Below are positions 17,628-26,298 of a DNA stretch of 64,000 bases, in pieces (the stretch's first letter is position 1; every line of letters begins with the position of its first letter). Origin of the DNA: Bog-473 sp963707835 (lineage in GTDB: Bacteria > Actinomycetota > Acidimicrobiia > Acidimicrobiales > RAAP-2); NCBI GenBank assembly GCA_963707835.1, contig CAVPRI010000002.1, positions 62,001 to 126,000 on the forward strand, given 5' to 3'. A program made the translations under genes and the position numbers. Under the pieces are notes generated by a model. That model saw only the letters and a list, made by a program, of their open reading frames with translations. It was not told where the DNA came from and searched no databases.

Positions 17628-20086
17628 GACGACTGATCGACCTCGACCACCACGGTCTGTCCCGCGTGGAGCCCGCTCCTGATCTGAATGTACGAACCTT
17701 CGGTGAGCCCGGTGGTGACCGGCACCTCGGTGATCCGCCCACCGTGCTCCAAGTCGACCACCCGGACCACGTCCTGACCCGACCCGTTCTGCTTCACCGC
17801 TGCGATGGGCACGGTCAGGGCGTCGGACTCCTGTTGGGTGACGACCGTGATGGAGACGCCCGACCCGTCGGCCCCGTCCAGACCGGCGGCCTCGATCTTC
17901 CCCTGGTAGACCTGTTGCCCGGCCTGGCCTGGAGTGGTCGAGGCGAGCTCGGTCGGCGTGGAGTCCAGCTCGGTGATCGTGCCGTTCACGGAGCTGTTCG
18001 CCCCGTCGATCTGCACCGTGCACGACTGGCCTACCGCGAGCTGGGTGCGGTTGGAGGCCGAGGCGTTCAGGGTCACCGTCAAGGTGGGCTCGGTCAGCGT
18101 CAAGATGTTGGTTCCGGGCGCCACGGGTTGGCCGGCTTTCACGTGTACCGTGCCGACGCGCGTCGGCCATGAGCCCACGATCATGTCGGTCGGTTCGAAC
18201 GTGATGTTGGTCTGCAACGACTGCAGCGTGACGGTGAGCTGGCTCTGGCCCGCCTGCAGGAGGGCGGTGCCGGTGAGCGGCTGATAGCTCTGCCCCGGTT
18301 GGGCCGTCCCCTCGACGGCGAAGTTGACCGACGTGTTCTGGGAGGGAGGCTGCGACGCCGTGATCACGAAGGTCGCCGCTCCGCCCTGCGCCAGGGCGCC
18401 CGTGCTGGCCGAGATGGTGAGCTTCGGGACGACCTCGGAGGTGATGGTCACCGCCGCGCTGGACGGATTCCCGATCTGGTAGGCGGCGCTCGCCGCCAGC
18501 GACACGGTCAGCACCCGGTCCGACTCGACGACGTTGTCGGTGACGGTCGGGATCTGCACCGTGAGGGAGGTCTGGCCGGCGGGGACGGTCACCGTGCCGG
18601 CGGGCGCCACGTAGTCGGCTCCCGGCACCGCGGTCCCGCCGTAGGAGAGCGCGATGGGCAGGGAGGTGCTCATGGCCTGGCTGAGCCCGATCGAGATGGC
18701 GTAGGGCTGTCCCTTCTGCAGATACGTCGTGGCCGAGGTCAGCGTCACCGTGGGGAGCGCGGTGGTCCCGCTGATGGTGACGACGGTCGAACCGGGTGTC
18801 CCGATGGCGTACAGCGCCGGGTTGGGCGAGATCGACGCCACGATGTACGCGCTGGGCTGAATCACGTTGCGGTTGTGCGTGGCGAGGGTCACCGTCGTAC
18901 TCGTGGTGCCTGCGGCGAGCGTCATCACCGGGTCGGGGACCGTGTAGTCGGTTCCCGCCAAGGCGTTGCCCGCGAAGGCCAGCGTCACCGGCGTGTCCTG
19001 CACGGGCGCCTGGTTCGCGCTCACCGTGAGCGTGACCGAGCCTCCCGGTGACACGGTCGTCCCACCTGTGATCTGGAGTGTCGGCACGGCGGTGTTCTCA
19101 ATGGTCGTCTGCGCCGTACCCGGGCTGCCGACCACGTACCCCGTACCGCCGGAGATCGCCATGGAGATGGTCGTGTTCGCCTGGACCGTGGTGGTGGAGC
19201 GGGTCTGCACGGTGGCGGCAACCTGGGTGGCGCCGGTGAGGATCACGACCGACGCCGGCGGCGTGACCACGTTCTGGGGCCCGGCCGTCCCTCCGGACGT
19301 GAGATCGACCGTCAGGTCCGAGGTCGGCGCGGGTGACGCGCTGATGACGAACGTCGCGGGCTGGCCGGCCACCACCTGGTCCGACACCGACTGGATGGTG
19401 AGCGTCGGCGTCCCGGGAGGCGTGACGTGTGACACGTCGGCGAGCACGGCGTGAGTGGACGCGCTCGCGGCGGTGAACGACGCCGAGGGGGCGTCCGGCG
19501 GTCCGATGACGAGGCCGGCGGTGGACTGGTTGCCCAACTCGTATCCAGTCCCCTGTTCCAGCGAGACGGTGACCGATTGCGGCGTGGCCGGGGTGGAGTT
19601 CGGATAGTTGTGCTGCGCCTGCCATTGGGCCAGGGCGAACTGCGTCTGTTCCGTGTAGAGGTCGTTGCTGGGACCTGCGTAGTCACCTGCGGCGTCCAGA
19701 ATCTGCTTGAGCTGCAGCACATCGGCGCCCGAATCGCCGGGCACCAGGGAGCGGAAGAACGGTACCGTACCCTGCTCGGCGATGGCTTCACGCCCGCTGA
19801 GAGCGAACATCGCCGAACCGGCACGGGTGATGCTGCCGTCCGTCGAGGAGACATCGCTGATGAGGCCCTGGGTGGCGGCGGTGACGTTACGAATGTCCTT
19901 TCGCGCCAGCGTCCCGGTGAGGGCAACCGTGCCCTGCAGGGTGCGCCGTTGGACCGTGCCGAGGATCACGACCTTGTTGCCCGCGGAGGCGCCGCCGTTG
20001 GAGGCGATGGCGAACGAAATGACGGCGGCCGCCAACAGCGCACATGCGGCGAGTCCGGCGGCGATGATCTTTCTTCGGCGCGACAT
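17624..20086 (-). CDS. Export adaptor with peptidoglycan-binding domain and Calx-beta-like repeats
   Basis: This 820-residue periplasmic adaptor (HlyD/MacA-like) serves the downstream ABC exporter. An N-terminal signal anchor spans residues about 7-28. A first lipoyl/barrel half lies at about 38-105, and a PG_binding_1-like domain at about 108-158 (VPGDSGADVLQLKQIL). Tandem beta repeats fill about 163-630; each opens with PTLTI-like strands and closes with GY.IG.P.TA..TI-like strands. The second barrel and membrane-proximal part span about 635-820, ending LHAGQTVVVEV. Actinobacterial adaptors with a PG-binding domain are known; the large Calx-beta-like insertion is unusual. ATG 20086 follows a G-rich stretch. 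Confidence 0.85.
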   Translation of the reverse strand: MSRRRKIIAAGLAACALLAAAVISFAIASNGGASAGNKVVILGTVQRRTLQGTVALTGTLARKDIRNVTAATQGLISDVSSTDGSITRAGSAMFALSGREAIAEQGTVPFFRSLVPGDSGADVLQLKQILDAAGDYAGPSNDLYTEQTQFALAQWQAQHNYPNSTPATPQSVTVSLEQGTGYELGNQSTAGLVIGPPDAPSASFTAASASTHAVLADVSHVTPPGTPTLTIQSVSDQVVAGQPATFVISASPAPTSDLTVDLTSGGTAGPQNVVTPPASVVILTGATQVAATVQTRSTTTVQANTTISMAISGGTGYVVGSPGTAQTTIENTAVPTLQITGGTTVSPGGSVTLTVSANQAPVQDTPVTLAFAGNALAGTDYTVPDPVMTLAAGTTSTTVTLATHNRNVIQPSAYIVASISPNPALYAIGTPGSTVVTISGTTALPTVTLTSATTYLQKGQPYAISIGLSQAMSTSLPIALSYGGTAVPGADYVAPAGTVTVPAGQTSLTVQIPTVTDNVVESDRVLTVSLAASAAYQIGNPSSAAVTITSEVVPKLTISASTGALAQGGAATFVITASQPPSQNTSVNFAVEGTAQPGQSYQPLTGTALLQAGQSQLTVTLQSLQTNITFEPTDMIVGSWPTRVGTVHVKAGQPVAPGTNILTLTEPTLTVTLNASASNRTQLAVGQSCTVQIDGANSSVNGTITELDSTPTELASTTPGQAGQQVYQGKIEAAGLDGADGSGVSITVVTQQESDALTVPIAAVKQNGSGQDVVRVVDLEHGGRITEVPVTTGLTEGSYIQIRSGLHAGQTVVVEVDQSS

Positions 20087-20153
20087 TGGGTGGTCCCCCG
20101 TTTGGTGTTGGTACTCCCTGGTCGGTCAGTGTCGGCCCGTCATGCCGGACCGC

Positions 20154-20831
20154 TCACGCCGTGCTCCGCTGCGAGGTCGCTGCGCACTGCTGCACGTCAC
20201 TGCTGTTGAGGAGACTTTGGCCGGCCGGCGGCGTAATGCCCGAACCACCGCCACCCCCGCCGCCACCGCCCCCCCCGCCGAAGGAGAAGAGCAGGCCTTT
20301 GGCGTTCGGGGTGGGCTGGGCAATCTTCCAGCCCCTCGAGATCATGCACTTGCGCCATGCCAGATAGCCCTTGTTCTCCTTCTGCACCTGCGCCGGCGTC
20401 AGGTTGCTCTGAGCCGTCTGCTCGGCCTTCACCGCCTGGAGGATGTTGCTCTTGGCGGCGCAGGTGCTGAGGGCCTTGAGGTAGTTCGGGTCGTTGGCAG
20501 GCGACGAGGGGTTGGCAGCATTGGGCGCTCCGACGAACGACACGCCCATGTTTTTGAGACAGGACTGGAAGACACCGGTGGCGGTGAACAGCGCGGTGGT
20601 GGGGTTTTGCTGGGCCAGCGGGACGGTGGTCGTGGCCGCCCCGGCGGATGCCTTGGCATCGATACCCGTCGGCAATGCTCCCGGTGGCGCCTGACCCGAC
20701 TCAATCATCACCACCTTCCCCGTGGAGCCCGGGTTGGCCGAGCAAGCGGTGACGCCGACGGCGAGGAGCACCAGCAGGCCGAAGGCCGCGCGCCGTCCTT
20801 GAACCCCTGCTCGGACCTTCCCCCCGTCCAC
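20154..20831 (-). CDS. Putative lipoprotein with poly-Gly tract, linked to MacAB-like exporter
   Basis: The 225-residue product starts at GTG 20831. An n-region (GRRAAFG), a hydrophobic core and a lipobox-like VTAC followed by SANPG mark a lipoprotein. Two short conserved-looking blocks follow: FQSCLKNMGVSFV and YLAWRKCMISRGW. They resemble the C-M-x-x-(H/R)-G-(V/W) pattern in small actinobacterial lipoproteins encoded beside PG-binding adaptors and MacB permeases (from memory of the family). A run of 12 glycines lies near residue 190. On the minus strand, TACTAT ends seven bases before the GTG, suggesting a leaderless transcript. It probably works with the exporter; exact role unknown. Confidence 0.75.
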   Translation of the reverse strand: MDGGKVRAGVQGRRAAFGLLVLLAVGVTACSANPGSTGKVVMIESGQAPPGALPTGIDAKASAGAATTTVPLAQQNPTTALFTATGVFQSCLKNMGVSFVGAPNAANPSSPANDPNYLKALSTCAAKSNILQAVKAEQTAQSNLTPAQVQKENKGYLAWRKCMISRGWKIAQPTPNAKGLLFSFGGGGGGGGGGGGSGITPPAGQSLLNSSDVQQCAATSQRSTA

Positions 20832-20940
20832 GGGCGGAATAGTACTGAAATCGGCCTCCCGAGACTCCCCGGGCCCACCGACCGCTTGGCTAGTCGGCTC
20901 CCCGGCCCAGTCGGCGACTCGGAGGTCGCGTGTGGGTCGG

Positions 20941-22332
20941 CTACTCCGGTTCGCCCTCGACCTTCCCGCGCCGGATGCCGGCCACCAATTGCGCATGGTC
21001 CCGTTCGGTCTGGTCTGCGTAGTGGCGGGCGAATTGACGCATGGCCTTGGTGAACGTCTCTCCCTTGCCGATGTACGCGTCGATCGCCACCGGGTCACCC
21101 GAGCGGGCATGGGCCCGCGCCAACGTGCTGCCGCAGGCGGTGGCGAACTCGGTCAACACCGGCGCGATCAGGTCCGTGGTCGGGATCACCTTCATGTCGC
21201 GGTACTGCCGCACGTAGAAGTCGCGCCCGCCGAGCGATGCCCAGCCCACGAACATGTCCGTCGCGCTCTGGACCATGCGCTTGCCGGCGATGACCCGGGC
21301 CCCGTGGTTGTGGTGCACGCTCTGGTACGTGTGCGACTCGTAGACCGACGGCCCGGCCTGCTTGCACTGCAGGAAAAGGGGATCCGCACCGGAGCGGCCC
21401 GTGAAGAGGACGAGGTACACCACCATGCCGACGCTGCCCACGCCCACGACTTGGCGGACCACGTCGACCGGGGTAAAGCGATCGAAGAGAGCTCGGCGGT
21501 CTTCCTGGAGCGTCAGCCGGTACGCCGACAGGAGGTGCTCGACGATGTCGCCCTGTTCGGTGTCGTCGATGGTCACGCGCAGGGGCGGTCGAGTGGTGAT
21601 CCGCGGCCTCCCGCGCGCCATGGTCGTCAACTTCGAGAAGGCGCCGCGACTCGTGCGGGACCGCTTGCCCTTCTCGATGACGACCTTGACCTCGCCACGA
21701 TCGGCTGGCTCGAAGTAGTCGACGAACCGGTCGGCCTTCATGCCGTCGTACCAGATGTCGATCTCGGGCAAGGACGCGTAGTGACGCATCCGATCTCGAT
21801 ACCCGTCGACCGCCGCCGTCACGGCTGCGTCGGACTTGGACGTCTTGACCCCGTTCTGGCGCGCCGCCACCACGACACTGGCCGCCAAGCGCGCCACGTC
21901 CCACTCGAAGGGCCCAGGCAGCGTTTCGTCGAAGTCTCGCAGGTCGAAGTTCAGGTTGCGTTCCGGCGTGGCCCACAAGCCGAAGTTGAGGACGTGGGCA
22001 TCACCGCACAGCTGCACCGCCAATCGGCTGTGCGAACGCGAGGCCAGGTCCGCCGCCATGACTGCGGCGGCACCGCGGTAGTAGTTCCACGGCGACAGTG
22101 CCATCCGCTGATGTCGCAAGGGCACCAGCTCGGCGATTCGCAGGGCGTTCTGGGCCATGATGGTCTCGAGCGCATCGTGGCCACGGGACCGCTCGTCCCA
22201 TTCGCCGATGCCCTCCCGAGGGGCCAGCACGCGTGACTGCCGTCCGGCGTGCCGCCGCTCCTTCTCGGTCGCCGCCAAGTCGTGTCTCGCCGATACCGGT
22301 GTCGGCGGCGCCGTCGGCCCCGAGTCACTCAC
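20941..22332 (-). CDS. DUF2252 family protein
   Basis: This 463-residue protein belongs to the DUF2252 family, which is distantly related to protein/aminoglycoside kinases. Typical segments are FYRG/YYRGAA-like NYYRGAAAVMAADLA, LCGDAHVLNFG, FDLRDFDETLPGPFEWD, GVGSVGMVVYLVLF and the C-terminal QYRDMK. The HxNFG and DFDE acids resemble catalytic and metal-binding positions of such kinases. The GTG at 22332 overlaps the stop of the upstream lysyltransferase-like gene (GTGA), so the two are probably co-translated. Biochemical function is unknown; the coupling suggests an envelope role, which is inference. Confidence 0.88.
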   Translation of the reverse strand: MSDSGPTAPPTPVSARHDLAATEKERRHAGRQSRVLAPREGIGEWDERSRGHDALETIMAQNALRIAELVPLRHQRMALSPWNYYRGAAAVMAADLASRSHSRLAVQLCGDAHVLNFGLWATPERNLNFDLRDFDETLPGPFEWDVARLAASVVVAARQNGVKTSKSDAAVTAAVDGYRDRMRHYASLPEIDIWYDGMKADRFVDYFEPADRGEVKVVIEKGKRSRTSRGAFSKLTTMARGRPRITTRPPLRVTIDDTEQGDIVEHLLSAYRLTLQEDRRALFDRFTPVDVVRQVVGVGSVGMVVYLVLFTGRSGADPLFLQCKQAGPSVYESHTYQSVHHNHGARVIAGKRMVQSATDMFVGWASLGGRDFYVRQYRDMKVIPTTDLIAPVLTEFATACGSTLARAHARSGDPVAIDAYIGKGETFTKAMRQFARHYADQTERDHAQLVAGIRRGKVEGEPE

Positions 22333-25300
22333 GGACGTGGCCGCGTTGCCCCGGTCTTCTGCCGGGTGGCTTCGCCCCCCCACTTCTGTCCGGCCTCGTC
22401 AGGGGGCCCCTCACCGAGCTCGCCACGGACCTCGTCTGCATCCTCGTCACTGCGGGACTCGCCCGGCTGCGGTTCGGAGCCCGCACCGGCAGGCTGCGAG
22501 TCCATGACGGCCAAGACCTCGGCGGGCACGGCCGGACCGGACCGCTTGGCCACTGCGGTGGTCATGAGACGCCCGATGACGGGGATCTCCGTGAGAGATT
22601 CGGCTCTCAAGATCTGTGCCACAACCGGCACGAATTGTTCGGCCGAGTCGAAGACGATGTAGCGCGGCAGCCACCGGGGCTCGTACTTGGCGTTGAATCT
22701 CCAGAGGGTCTCAATTTGGAGGACGCCCGACAGCCGGCGCAGCGCCCAACGCTCCACTCGGTGGGTCACTCCGTCTCCGGCCTCACCTTCCAGAACCGAC
22801 CGGAATGCCGCGAAGTTCAGGCTGAGCCCCTTCATCTTCGACTCGCGCAAGTGGGTGATGGTCGAGCACAAGGCGAAGTCGAGCAGTCCGTTGGGGTGGT
22901 CCCCCGGATCGCGGCGCATCAGGTCGAGCGAGTAGCCGTCGATCGCCGGCGAGGGAACGAACTGGCACATGGCTACCGGATCCCCGTCGGGCCCTTCGAC
23001 AAGGGTCAGGAGGAGGCCGGTGTCGCGAGGATCGAAGATGCGTCCGAGCATCATGGAGAAGCCTCGCTCCTTCTCTCCTCGGCGGTTCTTGGCCATGAGC
23101 TCGGCCATCCGGGCCGCGTCGGCGGGCTGGAGGTGGGCCGGGTCCAAGAACCGCACGGTGTAGCCGTATCGAGCGACGCGGTTCACCGCTTGGCGGAGTC
23201 CCTTCATCTTTCCGCCGTCGAGTGAGAACTGGCGGGTGTCCACGACGGCCTCGTCGCCGATGTAGAGGAAGCGCATTCCCGACGCCTGGTACGTCGGGAG
23301 CCACTCCTCGCTCGCGCCCATGACGCCCAGGCTCCACCCGTGGCGGTCCACGTGGCGGCGGAACGAGTCCCACACGTGGGCCCGCTCCGAGAAGGGTCCG
23401 ATGGGATCGGGTGACACCAGGCACACGCCACCGAGTACGGCGTAGGCCACAAGCGAGTCACGGTGGAAGAACCATTGCTTGTCGTCGCGCAATGCGAAAT
23501 AGTCCAGGGTTCCCGTGCCGTGGCGTCGGACGATCTCGCGCGCTCGCAGCTCCGCAGCGCGTCGTCCCGCGTGGGCGCGGCCAGAAGACAGGCGCCGGTC
23601 GACCATCGGACGAGTGAGCAGGTAGAGCGCGACGACGATCAGGCTCAGTCCGACGGCCAACAGGCTGATGGACGTATAGCGGTCGATCGTCGACGGGAAG
23701 GCTACCCACCGCACCCCGACCAGGCGCTCGGCCGAACCAGCCAGCACGTCGGGCCACGCCGGCAGCGGGTGATGGTGGACCCGTCCGGCCACCTCCACCG
23801 CGGTGAAGCCCCCCAAGGTGGCGAGCACGCCGCCGACGCCAAGAATCACGAAGGCCGTGACCAGGGTGGCTGGTTCGGTCTCGGCCCGGAACCGTTCGCG
23901 TTCGACGATGAGCAGCGTCAACACGGCCGCACACACGAGCAGCGTGATGACGTCGGCGGCGTGGACCAGGTGCAGCCCGAGGGAGGCCGAGAGCAGCGCG
24001 ACGGCCACCACCCACGAGCGTCGTTGGCCGCGCAGGATGCCCCGGGACAGCATGATCATGCCGATGCCCGCGATCGCGGTCAGTGCGCCGGCAGCCTGGA
24101 CCACCGTGACCGGCAGGTACTGGGCGATCAGGTGGAGGTGGGAGCGTAGCGGTGCGGTCACGGCCGAGAGCAGGTCGATGGCTCCCGCCACGAAGAGCGA
24201 GACGGCCGCCATACGTCGGATACGGCGCATGCGAATGTGGTCCGCCGCCACCTCGGGAGCGGGGGGCCACGACGCACCGCTCGGCCAACTGGCCGCCAGC
24301 TCGGCGCGGATCTCGGCCATCTTGGAGCGACCCCTGGTGACGACGTCCGAGGTCGCGAGACGCTCACCCAAGGTGGCGGTGGGGAGATCCACTTCGGCCA
24401 GGTTGAGCCGCAGGTGGAGATCGGCGCCGGTTTCGATCTCTAGCGTCGACTCCTGGCGGTGGTGGAGGAACGTGGGTGGGAGCCCGAAGCGCGCCCGGTG
24501 CTCATGGACGACCTCGGAGGTCGCGCCGGGACAGGCGAAGAACCCGGCGTCGAGGTGTGAGAGCTCGGGAACCAGGGCTCCGCCAGCGATCAACCCCGAG
24601 GCACCCTTGGCCAGCGCGTCGCGCGTGGCGTCGAGCGCGTCCACGCCTTCGATCTCGAGTTGGTCGTGGGCGATCGAGCGCGATCCCAAAGGCCGGTGCG
24701 ACCACGGAGGTGGCAGACCCTCACCTCCGAGCGCGCGCCAGATTCCCCGTGAGGTGATGGCCACCACCAGGGCTAGCACCACCAAGAGGGCCACCGCGAT
24801 CACAACGGTCACGACGAAACGCGAGAACCACGTCGCGGCGTACGCTCGTTGCAGCGCGTTCTGTTGGCGCGGCGACCTGAAGACTCGGCCGAGCCCATCG
24901 ATGACGAAGTCGATGCGCAGAGCCAGAGCAATCACGGCGAGCACCAACGGCGGCGCCCACAAGAAGCGGCGCAGGCGCCGGTAGAGCAGACGTGAGGTCA
25001 CGAACCTCCGTGCTCGGAGCGGGTCTTCCAGCCTGTCCATCCCTTCGAGCCACGGTCTGTCGTCGTTCGTGGTGGCCTCAATTTGCGCGTTGGCGTCGCG
25101 TCGCAGTGTCCCGGCCCTGATGAGCACAGTGCGACGTCCGGCTCCCGTTTCGCAGCTGAGGTCGACGGAGCGATGCACCTCCACGCCGAGGAACTCCAAG
25201 GTCTCCGCGAGCTGGGACACCTCCTCACGCTCTGCCATCACCACCAGCACCCGAGAGTCAGGACGACTAGAGAACGCACGGAGCGCTTCGGCCAATTCGG

Positions 25301-25592
25301 GGTGAGCGGCCACTGCGCCGGCTTGGGCCGGTCCGTCCGTGCAGCAGGCTGCGGTCATGCGTCCGCACACGACCACGATCCCCGGACCCTGCCATTCCTC
25401 AAGGCGTTGTGCGATGCCGCTGCAGATCCCACGTGAGGTGTCGGTGGGTTCAGCCGGAAGCAGGAGGTCACCGACAATCTCCACCCGCCGGCCCAAGGGG
25501 ACTTCGACGACGCAACTGTCCCCGAAGCCCGATCCCGCGGCAAGGGACCGGACCGCCCCCGCGTCGTCGTGTGCTCCCATGCCAGGCTCCAT
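22329..25592 (-). CDS. Phosphatidylglycerol lysyltransferase-like protein with degenerate phosphoesterase N-terminus
   Basis: The 1087-residue protein has three parts. Residues about 1-430 resemble metallophosphoesterases (VEIVGDLLLP, IVVVCGR), but the usual GNH(D/E) and HGH motifs are replaced (VVMAEREEV, LIRAGTLRRDAN), so catalysis looks lost; two helices are embedded here. Residues about 450-690 hold a multi-helix membrane domain. Residues about 700-1020 form the DUF2156/LPG-synthase C domain found in MprF and LysX (YFALRDDKQWFFHRD, FSLDGGKMKGLRQAVNR, SLNFAAFRSVL). MprF-type enzymes move aminoacyl groups from tRNA to phosphatidylglycerol. I chose ATG 25592, preceded by GAAGGTG, over a start 18 codons upstream. 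It is coupled to the DUF2252 gene. Confidence 0.85.
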   Translation of the reverse strand: MEPGMGAHDDAGAVRSLAAGSGFGDSCVVEVPLGRRVEIVGDLLLPAEPTDTSRGICSGIAQRLEEWQGPGIVVVCGRMTAACCTDGPAQAGAVAAHPELAEALRAFSSRPDSRVLVVMAEREEVSQLAETLEFLGVEVHRSVDLSCETGAGRRTVLIRAGTLRRDANAQIEATTNDDRPWLEGMDRLEDPLRARRFVTSRLLYRRLRRFLWAPPLVLAVIALALRIDFVIDGLGRVFRSPRQQNALQRAYAATWFSRFVVTVVIAVALLVVLALVVAITSRGIWRALGGEGLPPPWSHRPLGSRSIAHDQLEIEGVDALDATRDALAKGASGLIAGGALVPELSHLDAGFFACPGATSEVVHEHRARFGLPPTFLHHRQESTLEIETGADLHLRLNLAEVDLPTATLGERLATSDVVTRGRSKMAEIRAELAASWPSGASWPPAPEVAADHIRMRRIRRMAAVSLFVAGAIDLLSAVTAPLRSHLHLIAQYLPVTVVQAAGALTAIAGIGMIMLSRGILRGQRRSWVVAVALLSASLGLHLVHAADVITLLVCAAVLTLLIVERERFRAETEPATLVTAFVILGVGGVLATLGGFTAVEVAGRVHHHPLPAWPDVLAGSAERLVGVRWVAFPSTIDRYTSISLLAVGLSLIVVALYLLTRPMVDRRLSSGRAHAGRRAAELRAREIVRRHGTGTLDYFALRDDKQWFFHRDSLVAYAVLGGVCLVSPDPIGPFSERAHVWDSFRRHVDRHGWSLGVMGASEEWLPTYQASGMRFLYIGDEAVVDTRQFSLDGGKMKGLRQAVNRVARYGYTVRFLDPAHLQPADAARMAELMAKNRRGEKERGFSMMLGRIFDPRDTGLLLTLVEGPDGDPVAMCQFVPSPAIDGYSLDLMRRDPGDHPNGLLDFALCSTITHLRESKMKGLSLNFAAFRSVLEGEAGDGVTHRVERWALRRLSGVLQIETLWRFNAKYEPRWLPRYIVFDSAEQFVPVVAQILRAESLTEIPVIGRLMTTAVAKRSGPAVPAEVLAVMDSQPAGAGSEPQPGESRSDEDADEVRGELGEGPPDEAGQKWGGEATRQKTGATRPRP

Positions 25593-25701
25593 CGTGTCAC
25601 CTTCGGACCGCCCGACCCTTCCTTCCAGGGGTGGAACCGCCCCCACCCAAAGTCAGATCCCGTTCTCCCGGCGCGAACGTCCGCCGTTAGGCTGCGCGCC
25701 C

Positions 25702-26244
25702 GTGCCGGCCGACGACTCCGGGGGAACTCTCCCGACACCTCCAGGCACCGAGCGGGGTAGCTGGACCTGGCATGACAGGGGACGCCCTGGCCACCCCCAC
25801 CTGGTCGGCCCCGCCGTGGTGTTCGACATCGACGGCGTGCTCTCCGACGCCGCCGGACGGCAGCACTTTCTAGAACGAGGTCGTCGTGACTGGTCGGCCT
25901 TCTTCGAGGCCTGCGGCGACGATCTTGTGATCGAAGAGATCGCCCGGCTCCTAGAGCTCCTCGATTCCACGCTTGCCGTGATCCTCTTGACGGGCCGGCC
26001 CCATCGTGTGCGGCCCCAGACCTTGGCCTGGCTGGAGCGATACCACCTGAGGTGGAACCTCCTGGTCATGCGCGCCCAGGGCGACTACGGGCCCGTCTCG
26101 CTTTTCAAACAGGCAGCGGTCCAGGATCTGCGAAGGCATGGGTTCGACCTTCGTCTCGCCTTCGAGGATGACCCTTCGAACCATGCCATGTACGTGGCTG
26201 CTGGCATCCCCTGCGTGTACATTCACTCTGGATATTACGAGTAA
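25702..26244 (+). CDS. HAD-family phosphatase, polynucleotide-kinase-phosphatase-like
   Basis: This is a 180-residue HAD protein. Motif I is FDIDGVLSD (nucleophile and acid Asp), motif II LLTGRP supplies the Thr, and the C-terminal FEDDPSNHAMY carries the acidic motif IV. The arrangement fits the 3-prime phosphatase domain of polynucleotide kinases and HAD IIIB enzymes. GTG 25702 has no ribosome site but sits 8 bases after TAGGCT (25688-25693), so it may be leaderless. It is divergent from the lysyltransferase-like gene and convergent with lnt. Substrate (nucleic acid end or small phosphate ester) cannot be decided. Confidence 0.8.
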   Translation: MPADDSGGTLPTPPGTERGSWTWHDRGRPGHPHLVGPAVVFDIDGVLSDAAGRQHFLERGRRDWSAFFEACGDDLVIEEIARLLELLDSTLAVILLTGRPHRVRPQTLAWLERYHLRWNLLVMRAQGDYGPVSLFKQAAVQDLRRHGFDLRLAFEDDPSNHAMYVAAGIPCVYIHSGYYE

Positions 26245-26259
26245 TTAAGTAACTCCCGA

Positions 26260-26291
26260 GGTCCGTATACGCCAGGGTCCGTATACGCCGG
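26260..26291. repeat. Two-copy 16-bp tandem repeat with GTATAC core
   Basis: GGTCCGTATACGCCAG is followed at once by GGTCCGTATACGCCGG, then a partial AGTCCG. Each unit centres on the palindrome GTATAC. The repeat fills the 54-base gap between two converging genes. It shares its 16-base period and GTATACG core with the five-copy array at 40281-40360. Confidence 0.85.
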
Positions 26292-26298
26292 AGTCCGC

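Noticed and set aside
14853..18170. A 1105-codon minus-strand open frame that appears to fuse adaptor, ATPase and permease
   Set aside because: It reads across the true stops only because of frame breaks and lack of stop codons in shadow frames. The three genes have separate starts with GTGA overlaps.
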